Positions 55,601 through 64,000 of a DNA stretch of 64,000 nucleotides are shown in pieces. Location: the NCBI GenBank assembly GCA_024867545.1, contig JANFNE010000028.1, positions 682,001-746,000 on the forward strand. Direction: 5' to 3'. The position numbers and the translations under genes are program-made. The stretch's first letter is position 1; the number at the start of each line of letters is the position of its first letter. The stretch is from Phytopythium helicoides. Its lineage: Eukaryota > Oomycota > Peronosporomycetes > Pythiales > Pythiaceae. The notes below the pieces were generated by a model. The model was not told where the DNA came from and ran no database searches. It worked only from the letters and a program-made list of their open reading frames with translations.

Positions 55601-58033
55601 AAGCATCAGACGTGAAGCAAGACGCAAGAAGCAAGCAACAAGAAGCTAGAAGCTAGAAGCATGAAGCCCAGTGTCACGTCGCCTTCCAGTTCGCTGTTCC
55701 CTGTTCGTTCGGCTCGAGGTGTGTGGTGTGTTTCAGCCGGCTCCTTGCACGAATCGCACTCGTAGTTCGCGGTTCGCCGTGGCTGCGATGCGCCGGATGC
55801 GCTGGAGCTGGCACGCCACCTCTTCGGCGCCAAGCATCAGGCACCAAGCATCAGACGTGAAGCAAGACGCAAGAAGCAAGCAACAAGAAGCTAGAAGCTA
55901 GAAGCATGAAGCCCAGTGTCACGTCGCCTTCCAGTTCGCTGTTCCCTGTTCGTTCGGCTCGAGGTGTGTGGTGTGTTTCAGCCGGCTCCTTGCACGAATC
56001 GCACTCGTAGTTCGCGGTTCGCCGTGGCTGCGATGCGCCGGATGCGCTGGAGCTGGCACGCCACCTCTTCGGCGCCAAGCATCAGGCACCAAGCATCAGA
56101 CGTGAAGCAAGACGCAAGAAGCAAGCAACAAGAAGCTAGAAGCTAGAAGCATGAAGCCCAGTGTCACGTCGCCTTCCAGTTCGCTGTTCCCTGTTCGTTC
56201 GGCTCGAGGTGTGTGGTGTGTTTCAGCCGGCTCCTTGCACGAATCGCACTCGTAGTTCGCGGTTCGCCGTGGCTGCGATGCGCCGGATGCGCTGGAGCTG
56301 GCACGCCACCTCTTCGGCGCCAAGCATCAGGCACCAAGCATCAGACGTGAAGCAAGACGCAAGAAGCAAGCAACAAGAAGCTAGAAGCTAGAAGCATGAA
56401 GCCCAGTGTCACGTCGCCTTCCAGTTCGCTGTTCCCTGTTCGTTCGGCTCGAGGTGTGTGGTGTGTTTCAGCCGGCTCCTTGCACGAATCGCACTCGTAG
56501 TTCGCGGTTCGCCGTGGCTGCGATGCGCCGGATGCGCTGGAGCTGGCACGCCACCTCTTCGGCGCCAAGCATCAGGCACCAAGCATCAGACGTGAAGCAA
56601 GACGCAAGAAGCAAGCAACAAGAAGCTAGAAGCTAGAAGCATGAAGCCCAGTGTCACGTCGCCTTCCAGTTCGCTGTTCCCTGTTCGTTCGGCTCGAGGT
56701 GTGTGGTGTGTTTCAGCCGGCTCCTTGCACGAATCGCACTCGTAGTTCGCGGTTCGCCGTGGCTGCGATGCGCCGGATGCGCTGGAGCTGGCACGCCACC
56801 TCTTCGGCGCCAAGCATCAGGCACCAAGCATCAGACGTGAAGCAAGACGCAAGAAGCAAGCAACAAGAAGCTAGAAGCTAGAAGCATGAAGCCCAGTGTC
56901 ACGTCGCCTTCCAGTTCGCTGTTCCCTGTTCGTTCGGCTCGAGGTGTGTGGTGTGTTTCAGCCGGCTCCTTGCACGAATCGCACTCGTAGTTCGCGGTTC
57001 GCCGTGGCTGCGATGCGCCGGATGCGCTGGAGCTGGCACGCCACCTCTTCGGCGCCAAGCATCAGGCACCAAGCATCAGACGTGAAGCAAGACGCAAGAA
57101 GCAAGCAACAAGAAGCTAGAAGCTAGAAGCATGAAGCCCAGTGTCACGTCGCCTTCCAGTTCGCTGTTCCCTGTTCGTTCGGCTCGAGGTGTGTGGTGTG
57201 TTTCAGCCGGCTCCTTGCACGAATCGCACTCGTAGTTCGCGGTTCGCCGTGGCTGCGATGCGCCGGATGCGCTGGAGCTGGCACGCCACCTCTTCGGCGC
57301 CAAGCATCAGGCACCAAGCATCAGACGTGAAGCAAGACGCAAGAAGCAAGCAACAAGAAGCTAGAAGCTAGAAGCATGAAGCCCAGTGTCACGTCGCCTT
57401 CCAGTTCGCTGTTCCCTGTTCGTTCGGCTCGAGGTGTGTGGTGTGTTTCAGCCGGCTCCTTGCACGAATCGCACTCGTAGTTCGCGGTTCGCCGTGGCTG
57501 CGATGCGCCGGATGCGCTGGAGCTGGCACGCCACCTCTTCGGCGCCAAGCATCAGGCACCAAGCATCAGACGTGAAGCAAGACGCAAGAAGCAAGCAACA
57601 AGAAGCTAGAAGCTAGAAGCATGAAGCCCAGTGTCACGTCGCCTTCCAGTTCGCTGTTCCCTGTTCGTTCGGCTCGAGGTGTGTGGTGTGTTTCAGCCGG
57701 CTCCTTGCACGAATCGCACTCGTAGTTCGCGGTTCGCCGTGGCTGCGATGCGCCGGATGCGCTGGAGCTGGCACGCCACCTCTTCGGCGCCAAGCATCAG
57801 GCACCAAGCATCAGACGTGAAGCAAGACGCAAGAAGCAAGCAACAAGAAGCTAGAAGCTAGAAGCATGAAGCCCAGTGTCACGTCGCCTTCCAGTTCGCT
57901 GTTCCCTGTTCGTTCGGCTCGAGGTGTGTGGTGTGTTTCAGCCGGCTCCTTGCACGAATCGCACTCGTAGTTCGCGGTTCGCCGTGGCTGCGATGCGCCG
58001 GATGCGCTGGAGCTGGCACGCCACCTCTTCGGC
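43686..58033. repeat. 245-bp satellite array, 58.6 copies
   Basis: A head-to-tail array of 58 complete 245-bp units and one partial unit (57895-58033, 139 bp). Apart from a single A/G position near base 31 of each unit and a one-base deletion in unit 34 (at about 51963), I found no differences between units. Twenty units carry A and 39 carry G. The unit has a mixed-sequence first half and a purine-rich second half with AAGCATCAG and GAAGCTAGAAG sub-repeats. Every unit contains a 76-codon open frame on the plus strand, but 245 is not divisible by three, so the frames do not join, and there is no regular coding signal. I read it as non-coding satellite DNA, recently amplified or strongly homogenised. 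The right end stops mid-unit against unrelated sequence. Confidence 0.97.
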
Positions 58034-58169
58034 ATCAACTTGTACCTAGTGAGTCATTTGAGTTGCGTCCTCGAGCTCGTGTGCGGCGAGTTTTGCCTAT
58101 CTCCAGCAGTCTTGTTTGCGTGGTCTCTCTTCATTCAGGTGTTTCCGAGTTGTCTAGATCCGGTCACCG

Positions 58170-58884
58170 TTGTGCCAGCGTCCGAGCTTCCGAGCTTTCT
58201 GTCTGCCTGTGCTAGCTGGTCTTTGGTGTTCTCATACACTCTGTACGAGCTTGGTATCGTTTGTTGCTATCCCCACGGCTGGCGTTGTTAGCATTGGGAC
58301 GGTTGGAGGGAAGCATTTAACTCCTCAAGTCGTCGCTGTTGAAGCCGCTCTCTTCTTCGGCTCTGTTACTGTCAACACCAAGAACGTGGTCTTCCTGCTC
58401 AAGTGAATTGCCAGCTTTCCGGCTTTGTCACTGCTCGTGTGACCGTGGCTACCACCGACAAGATGCCGCTTACGCACGTAAGTGTGAACCGCAATACTGG
58501 GGACAAGATAACGAGCAAAGTCCTGCTGCACCGTGCATGGTTTTGAAGGGGACGATGCGGCCATCTGACGATCACGGGATGCTTCGACCAGGTGGAAATC
58601 CACGGGGAGGCATCGAGAATACATGAGGGTACCTGGTATGTGCAGATCTATGCTGGATTCCTGGACACGCCGCTGAGTGGATTGGACGCGTGGCTGGTCA
58701 AGATGATAATGGACGACATGTACGATCCATCTGCCGTCATCGATGCTAATTATCCTGTTCGATAGCCTGGCGATGTTGTTGAAGTTCTACGGGGAGATGC
58801 TGTTGTTTGGGGTGCTGCGTCTCAAAGTACCAAGTACCAGACCCTGACGGAGTATTTCCAGGCGACCTTGAGTGCGTCCAAGTG
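58170..58884 (+). pseudogene. Decayed protein-coding gene, unknown family
   Basis: Directly after the satellite, coding-like sequence can be followed for ~700 bases, with breaks. One frame runs from 58170 to a TGA at about 58404 (VVAVEAALFFGSVTVNTKN). A second frame takes over at about 58385-58400, giving VNCQLSGFVTARVTVATTDK and HVSVNRNTGDKITSKVLLH up to an in-frame TGA near 58545. The same frame continues after that stop (VQIYAGFLDTPLSGLDAWLV, MIMDDMYDPSAVIDANYPV), is broken again by a TAG near 58766, and ends at 58884. One frameshift and two nonsense codons in an otherwise protein-like reading point to an inactivated gene. The family is not recognised; a mobile-element or viral origin is possible but unsupported. 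Confidence 0.5.
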
Positions 58885-59759
58885 ATCTATCTATCTCTAT
58901 CTATGCGAGCTCAATTCTAGACGTTTGTGCTAAGCGAGTTGACGAGAAAGAGCATGCTGGCATTTGGGTCTTCGTTTGACTAGCCGAAGATGGTATTCGC
59001 CACCAATCGCGTGACAAGCTCCGAGATGCAGCACTTTACAGACACAATCTGTCAGCGCCGACGCACAACCTCGACACACGTGGGCATGACCGAGTTCCTG
59101 GAGCTTATGTTCAGCAGGACGATCACCGCGGGCGATTGCTCGTCGTACCGGAGCCTGGGTGAACGAACGAACAAACGCATCATCCCGCAGCGATGGTACT
59201 CGCGAGAATAGCCTCGACTCAATGGGTCCTGAGCGTGATATCTTGAGATGGCTCGGCACTCCACCGGTCTACCAATGTGTCTTGGTACTTTTTCGGCTCG
59301 ACGGCGATGGAGATTCCGTGAGTGTTCAGAGTCGGCCTCTACGTTGGTTCATACTGGAAGACAGCAAGCTACGAGCTACGGTGGTGGGAATCACGCATGC
59401 GCGCGCACTCACTCACTACCGGTCACCCATAGACTGGGTCATAGTGTGTCAATTGATCTGTACAAGGCTCAGTCTCGATATTACCAGCGCTGTCCTGGGC
59501 GGGCGACGTTCCGTTATTCACGGGGCGTGAAGCCAAGTCCGGCCTTTTGACGCATGGAGGTCTTAAACACCAAAGAAGGCGGCAGCTATACCATCAAAGT
59601 CAAGCGCTCAGCCTAGCACCGAGCACAGCGCCAATTGATAATAGCTACGGCTATGGAGCCTGCCTTGACACATGTGGCGGAGTATAGACACAAACTGAAG
59701 CGATCAGTCAAGCTTGAACCTCCATTGCGGCGTGTCAAGACGATGAGGCCCGTGAAGTT
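58885..59759. other. Right flank of the satellite region
   Basis: Short frames with stops on both strands and a CTAT microsatellite near 58885-58905. A frame at 58990-59211 (plus) has some coding look (MTEFLELMFSRTITAGD) and may be further debris of the pseudogene before it. Confidence 0.35.
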
Positions 59760-60101
59760 GCCGAGTGACCGAGTGATCGCAACGTTGGTGGTACCCGTCT
59801 CAATGGTGATCAAGAGCTCAACGTGGAAAGCTTGATACGATACCATCCTCTTGCACATTCGTGAAGCAGGGGTCGACTGTTGGCTCAGTCGAAGAAGAGT
59901 GGTGTGATGTTTCTGGCCTCGAGAAAGTGGAATGATGCGTGGACGGGCAACACGACCGCGATGGCTCAACTCGATCCCTGCGGACTGCGCTGGCTCGAAC
60001 AAGATAAAGCTGCAGGCGTTTGTGCGTACCGCCCTCGCTCAAATCGCTTTCGACTCGACCAAATACGACGCCATCGACAGGTTGAAGTGGACTGTTCCGT
60101 A
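59760..60101 (+). repeat. ~340-bp direct repeat, right copy
   Basis: The counterpart of 42491-42831, same orientation, 17.27 kb away. The best-preserved reading (ADCAGSNKIKLQAFVRTALA, then an RLKWTVP end) is shared, and here it ends at a TAG right after WTVP, whereas the left copy reads on. Confidence 0.85.
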
Positions 60102-60571
60102 GTGCCGGGGATACGCAGGATAGTGCGCTGTCTCGCGCTGCGGACGCGTACAGCGAACGTCACAGTCGATTTCAAGCGCTCACAGCACGTGGTGCACTCG
60201 CTGTTCGCGGTTGCACGAGTCGCTCGGTCTCAGGAATTGGCCAGAGCACGCGACGTCGTCTCTTGCTGCTTCAACGTGGCCTGTGCCTCTAGTCCGTCTG
60301 TGACCAAAGTGCCCTGACCTGTACCCCTGCAGGATCCTCACAGTTGATCCCCTGCTGAACTGGATCCATCAATTTCGGCAGGCCAATCCTATCCACCACC
60401 AATCCGGCGTCAAAGACGCTGCAGGTCACCTCCGTCCCGCATCTTCCAGTCCATCCTACAATTCATCCTATATCAATGCGCCCCACTCTTTCCGGACTGC
60501 AGCAGCGCACCCAACACCTCCGCTCCGGTGGTCACGCTGTGTCAGTCCCGCCGCAGCTCCTCGCCGTCGTC
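60102..60571. other. Upstream region of the EF-G1 gene
   Basis: No gene seen. The last ~100 bases are pyrimidine-rich with CATCC repeats and should contain the promoter and 5' leader of the EF-G1 gene. Confidence 0.45.
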
Positions 60572-62806
60572 ATGCGCTGGCTGCAGCTCTCCCGCGCCGC
60601 CTCGGCCCCCAGCCGCGCGCTCACGCAGCGCCGCGCGCTCGCGCTGCGTGCGTTCAGCAGCTCCGTGCGCTCGTTCGCGCCTGAGCACGAGGTGCCCGAG
60701 GGCTACATGCGCAACCTGCGCAACATCGGCATCTCGGCGCACATCGACTCTGGCAAGACGACGCTCACGGAGCGCATCCTGTACTACACGGGCCGCATCA
60801 ACGCCATCCATGACGTGCGCGGCAAGGACGGCGTCGGCGCCAAGATGGACTCGATGGAGCTCGAGCGGGAGAAGGGCATCACCATCCAGTCCGCCGCCAC
60901 CTACGCCTCGTGGAAGGACGCCAACATCAACATCATCGACACGCCCGGCCACGTCGACTTCACCATTGAGGTCGAGCGCGCGCTGCGCGTGCTCGACGGA
61001 GGCGTGCTCGTGCTCTGCGGCGTCTCGGGCGTGCAGAGCCAGTCGCTTACCGTCGACAAGCAGATGAAGCGCTATGGCGTGCCGCGCATCGCCTTCATCA
61101 ACAAGCTCGACCGCATGGGCGCCAACCCCTGGAAGGTCATCCGCGACCTGCGCAACCAGCTCAAGCTCAACGCGCACGCGCTGCAGGTGCCCATCGGCGC
61201 CGAGAACGACCTCGAGGGAGCCGTCGACCTGCTCACCATGAAGGCGCTGCGCAACAAGGGCGACAACGGCGAGATCATCGACGTCTCGGACGACATCCCG
61301 GCTGAGACGCGCGCGCTCGCGGAGGAGAAGCGCCAGGAGCTCATTGAGGCGCTGGCCGACGTCGACGATGAGATCGGTGAGCTCTTCCTCATGGAGGAGG
61401 AGCCCACGGTCGAGCAGCTACAGGCTGCTATCCGCCGCGCGACCATCGCGCACAAGTTCGTGCCGGTCCTCATGGGCTCGGCGTTCAAGAACCGTGGCGT
61501 GCAGCCGCTGCTGGACGCTGTCGTGTCGTATTTGCCGAGCCCGTCCGAGGTCGAAAACTTCGCTCTGGATCAGAGCCAGAACGAGGAGAAGGTCGGTGTG
61601 CCCTGCTCGCCCACGGCGCCCCTGCTCGCGCTCGCCTTCAAGCTGGAGGAGGGCAAGTTTGGTCAGCTTACGTACATGCGCATCTACTCGGGTACGCTCA
61701 AGCGCGGCGGCTTCATCTACAACATGAGCGACATGAAGCGCATCAAGGTGCCGCGCCTGGTAAAGATGCACTCTAACGAGATGGAGGACGTTGAGGAAGT
61801 CGGCGCCGGTGAGGTTGTTGCCATGTTCGGAGTCGAGTGCGCCAGTATGGACACGTTCAGCGACTCGAACACGTCCAAGTTCACGATGACGAGTCTGCAC
61901 GTGCCCGAGCCGGTCATGTCGCTCGCCGTGACGCCCAAGAACAAGCAGCAGGTGGCCAACTTCTCGAAGGCGCTCAACCGCTTCCAGAAGGAGGACCCTA
62001 CTTTCCGCGTGCGCGTCGACGACGATAGCAAGGAGACCATCATCAGTGGCATGGGCGAGCTGCACCTGCAGATCTACGTCGAGCGTATGCGTCGTGAGTA
62101 CAACGTCGAGGTTATCACGGGCGCTCCGCAGGTCAACTACCGCGAGACGATCCGCAGCCGCGCCGAGTTCAACTACCTGCACCGCAAGCAGAGCGGTGGC
62201 TCTGGTCAGTACGCCCGCGTCGTCGGCTACATCGAGCCGATCGAGGAGAAGGACGGCGAGTCGGCTGGCGTCGAGTTCGTCAACGACATTGTCGGCAACG
62301 CCATCCCGCCCGAGTACATTGCAGCGTGTGAGAAGGGTACGATGGAGGCCGTGCAGAAGGGCTGGCTTATCGGCCACCCGGTGCAGCGTCTGCGTGTGGT
62401 GATCAACGACGGTCAGGCCCACTCGGTCGACTCGAGCGAGCTGGCGTTCAAGACCGCCATGGTGCAGGCCATCCGTCAGGCGTTCGTCAAGGCGGACCCG
62501 TGCGTGCTGGAGCCGCTCATGTCGGTCGAGGTCGAGGTGCCGAACGAGTTCCAGGGCACGGCCATTGCCGAGGTCAACCGCCGCCGCGGTATGATCAACA
62601 GCAGCGACGCTGACGAGCTGCACACGGTCATCCGGTGCGACGTCCCGCTGCAGAACATGTTTGGCTTCTCGACGGACTTGCGCTCGTCGACGCAGGGCAA
62701 GGGTGAGTTCACGATGGAGTACAAGGCGCACGACTTCGTCACGCGCGACGTGCAGGAGAAGCTCGTGGGCGACTACCAGAAGGAGCTTGCTGCCAAGACC
62801 AAGTAA
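60572..62806 (+). CDS. GFM1: Mitochondrial translation elongation factor G1
   Basis: Intronless gene, 744 aa from the ATG at 60572 ([17 protein letters not shown]); the frame is open upstream to 60476. The first ~35 residues are Arg/Ser/Ala-rich without acids, a clear mitochondrial presequence. GTPase motifs are AHIDSGKTT (56-64), DTPGHVDF (from 123) and NKLD (177-180). Domains II-V follow, including the [14 protein letters not shown] and [10 protein letters not shown] segments of [11 protein letters not shown] rather than HIDAGKTT is the mitochondrial EF-G1 form. It catalyses GTP-driven translocation of tRNA and mRNA on the mitochondrial ribosome. Very high third-position GC fits a highly expressed gene. 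The gene after it is convergent. Confidence 0.95.
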   Translation: MRWLQLSRAASAPSRALTQRRALALRAFSSSVRSFAPEHEVPEGYMRNLRNIGISAHIDSGKTTLTERILYYTGRINAIHDVRGKDGVGAKMDSMELEREKGITIQSAATYASWKDANINIIDTPGHVDFTIEVERALRVLDGGVLVLCGVSGVQSQSLTVDKQMKRYGVPRIAFINKLDRMGANPWKVIRDLRNQLKLNAHALQVPIGAENDLEGAVDLLTMKALRNKGDNGEIIDVSDDIPAETRALAEEKRQELIEALADVDDEIGELFLMEEEPTVEQLQAAIRRATIAHKFVPVLMGSAFKNRGVQPLLDAVVSYLPSPSEVENFALDQSQNEEKVGVPCSPTAPLLALAFKLEEGKFGQLTYMRIYSGTLKRGGFIYNMSDMKRIKVPRLVKMHSNEMEDVEEVGAGEVVAMFGVECASMDTFSDSNTSKFTMTSLHVPEPVMSLAVTPKNKQQVANFSKALNRFQKEDPTFRVRVDDDSKETIISGMGELHLQIYVERMRREYNVEVITGAPQVNYRETIRSRAEFNYLHRKQSGGSGQYARVVGYIEPIEEKDGESAGVEFVNDIVGNAIPPEYIAACEKGTMEAVQKGWLIGHPVQRLRVVINDGQAHSVDSSELAFKTAMVQAIRQAFVKADPCVLEPLMSVEVEVPNEFQGTAIAEVNRRRGMINSSDADELHTVIRCDVPLQNMFGFSTDLRSSTQGKGEFTMEYKAHDFVTRDVQEKLVGDYQKELAAKTK

Positions 62807-62942
62807 GGGGAGAGCGAGGAGTTGCAGACGCCTCCATCCGCCAAGTCCGTCTGCGTACGTATAGATTAGATGATGAACACAGAGCGCGCTTCATCCGCCC
62901 GAGTGGCTGTCAGCCAAGTTGTATGTGATAGTTGACATGCAT

Positions 62943-64000
62943 CTAGAATGTGTGGTACTCGTTCACGAACGCCGCCAGCTTCTGCGCCACCGCGCGTCGG
63001 AACGGGGAGCCGCTGGCCGACAGCGCTGCGTGCAGCTGCTTGCCACGTGGCGACGAGTAGCGCGTTGGCACGAGCGCCTCGACGTCGTAGTCGGCGTCGC
63101 CCGAGTCCGAGCTTACGTCCAGGAACTTGAGCTCGCCCTCGACGGCGGGCTCACCGCTCAGCGGCGACTGGAGCGAGCACTTGAGCGAGAAGGAGAAGTC
63201 AAAGATGTAGCGCTTGGCGCCACGCACGACGGCGATCGACGCGTCGCCCGACAGGTCCGAGACCTGCGCGGCCGCGACGATGTCGCCGCTGTTGTCCGTG
63301 CCCGCTGGCGCCGACACGCCGGCCAGCAGCGCCTCGAGCTTTGCCTTGGCCCACGCCGTCATGTCCTTCTCTTCAAACGTGTTGCCCTGGTTCCAGGCCG
63401 AGCCGCCCTCGACATTCTTGATCTGCACTTTGTTGGGGTCCTCGACCTTCTTGGGCGCGATGTCGCCGATGAGCCGCTTGGCCTCCTCGCTCAGCTCGTT
63501 GTTGAAGAAAGTGGTCACGCGGCCGTCCGCCAGCTTCTTGTACCCGCGCACGTTGCCACCGAGCTCTGCGTCGTCGTCGTCGTCCGTGGTCGTGGTGGCC
63601 GTGGAGGTCTTGGTAGTGGTAGTGGTAGTGGTGGAGGAAGTCTCCTTGACGACCTCAACGCGCTTGATGACCGGCGCGGGCTTGGGCTCGGTCTTGGGAG
63701 CCTCCTGCTCCTTCTTGGCGAGCTCCTGCACCTGCTTGAGCAGCGCAGCCACCGACTTGTTGCCGGGCTCGAGCTCCGTGGCCTTGTTCAGCGCAGCCTG
63801 CGCCTCCGCGAAGCGCTGCAGCTTGCTCAGCGCCTGCGCCTGGCGGAAGTAGCCCTTGGCGTAGGTGGCGTCGCGCGCCACGCAGGCCTCAGCGTCCTCG
63901 AGCGCGAGCACCGCCTTGCCCATGGCGCAGCGCGCGGCCGAGCGGTTGGCCAGGAAGATGTGCTGGTTGCGCAGCGGGTCGGCGGCCGCGTTCACCTCGA
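62943..64000 (-). CDS. TPR plus Aha1-N co-chaperone (5' end missing)
   Basis: The gene runs off the right edge; about 352 codons are present and the frame is open at the boundary. The visible N-terminal part is a TPR array (HIFLANRSAARCAMGKAVLA, YFRQAQALSKLQRFAEAQAA, NKATELEPGNKSVAALL), as in Hsp70/Hsp90 co-chaperones. A Lys/Glu and Thr-run linker leads to NVRGYKKLADGRVTTFFNN, then an Aha1 N-terminal-type domain (GSAWNQGNTFEEKDMTAWAK, RGAKRYIFDFSFSLK). Aha1 stimulates the Hsp90 ATPase, and TPRs bind the EEVD tails of Hsp90/Hsp70, so the fusion would give two Hsp90 contacts. The C-terminal Aha1 domain (AHSA1 family) is absent. Cytosolic by inference. Confidence 0.85.
   Translation of the reverse strand, partial: EVNAAADPLRNQHIFLANRSAARCAMGKAVLALEDAEACVARDATYAKGYFRQAQALSKLQRFAEAQAALNKATELEPGNKSVAALLKQVQELAKKEQEAPKTEPKPAPVIKRVEVVKETSSTTTTTTTKTSTATTTTDDDDDAELGGNVRGYKKLADGRVTTFFNNELSEEAKRLIGDIAPKKVEDPNKVQIKNVEGGSAWNQGNTFEEKDMTAWAKAKLEALLAGVSAPAGTDNSGDIVAAAQVSDLSGDASIAVVRGAKRYIFDFSFSLKCSLQSPLSGEPAVEGELKFLDVSSDSGDADYDVEALVPTRYSSPRGKQLHAALSASGSPFRRAVAQKLAAFVNEYHTF

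Noticed and set aside
43912..57861. About a hundred small proteins encoded by the satellite
   Set aside because: The frames are copies of one repeat, do not join (245 is not a multiple of three), and show no domain or start context; treated as non-coding.
43686..58033. CRISPR array
   Set aside because: The units are contiguous 245-bp copies with no unique spacers, in a eukaryotic genome.
61418..62731. 437-aa minus-strand open frame
   Set aside because: Antisense to EF-G1, whose own frame is fully supported.
1..64000. tRNA, rRNA or other structured RNA genes
   Set aside because: I looked for tRNA A/B-box patterns and rRNA-like stretches by eye and found none; a covariance-model scan would be needed to exclude them.

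Overview
The window is nuclear DNA of a eukaryote, most likely an oomycete (Phytophthora/Pythium-type stramenopile). The signs are GC-rich genes packed a few hundred bases apart on both strands, short GT-AG introns (about 45-90 nt), and typical content: a bZIP/START-type protein resembling the M96 mating-specific family, an ankyrin protein with tyrosine-kinase-like domains, an ARM-repeat protein, Tousled-like and CLC genes, and a short-intron TSG101. The genus cannot be fixed from the sequence alone.

Layout. 1-6.4 kb: a sparse end with two decayed ankyrin fragments, an ARM-repeat gene and a bZIP/START-like gene (both minus). 6.4-16.5 kb: four plus-strand genes in a row, namely a CLC-7-like chloride/proton exchanger, a 1029-aa coiled-coil protein, the ESCRT-I subunit TSG101/VPS23 in six exons, and an LRR protein with an N-terminal Met-Gly-Cys lipidation signal. 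17.2-31 kb: a Tousled-like kinase (minus, eight exons, DFD instead of DFG), a small divergent plus-strand gene, a voltage-gated K+ channel with a C-terminal zinc ribbon, a coiled-coil protein, a 1532-aa protein with 17 ankyrin repeats followed by a degenerate and an intact kinase domain, and an RluA-type pseudouridine synthase. 32.8-41.7 kb: a small ankyrin protein, several lineage-specific unknowns, a Tyr/Ser/Gly-rich prion-like protein and a membrane-anchored PEBP-like protein.

43.7-58.0 kb is one satellite array: 58 full copies and one partial copy of a 245-bp unit. The only differences I found are one A/G site and one single-base deletion. The surrounding 2-kb flanks are gene-poor, contain decayed coding sequence, and carry two direct copies of a ~340-bp element about 17.3 kb apart on either side of the array. 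60.6-64 kb returns to housekeeping genes: mitochondrial EF-G1 (plus) and a TPR plus Aha1-N co-chaperone (minus) that runs off the right edge.

The genes form no single pathway. They serve membrane transport (CLC, K+ channel), endosomal sorting (TSG101), signalling (three kinase domains), RNA modification (RluA), mitochondrial translation (EF-G1) and Hsp90 regulation (Aha1-N). The most unusual items are the homogenised satellite with its two-state variant site and flanking direct repeats, the ankyrin-pseudokinase-kinase protein, the DFD Tousled-like kinase, and the channel-zinc-ribbon and TPR-Aha1 fusions.
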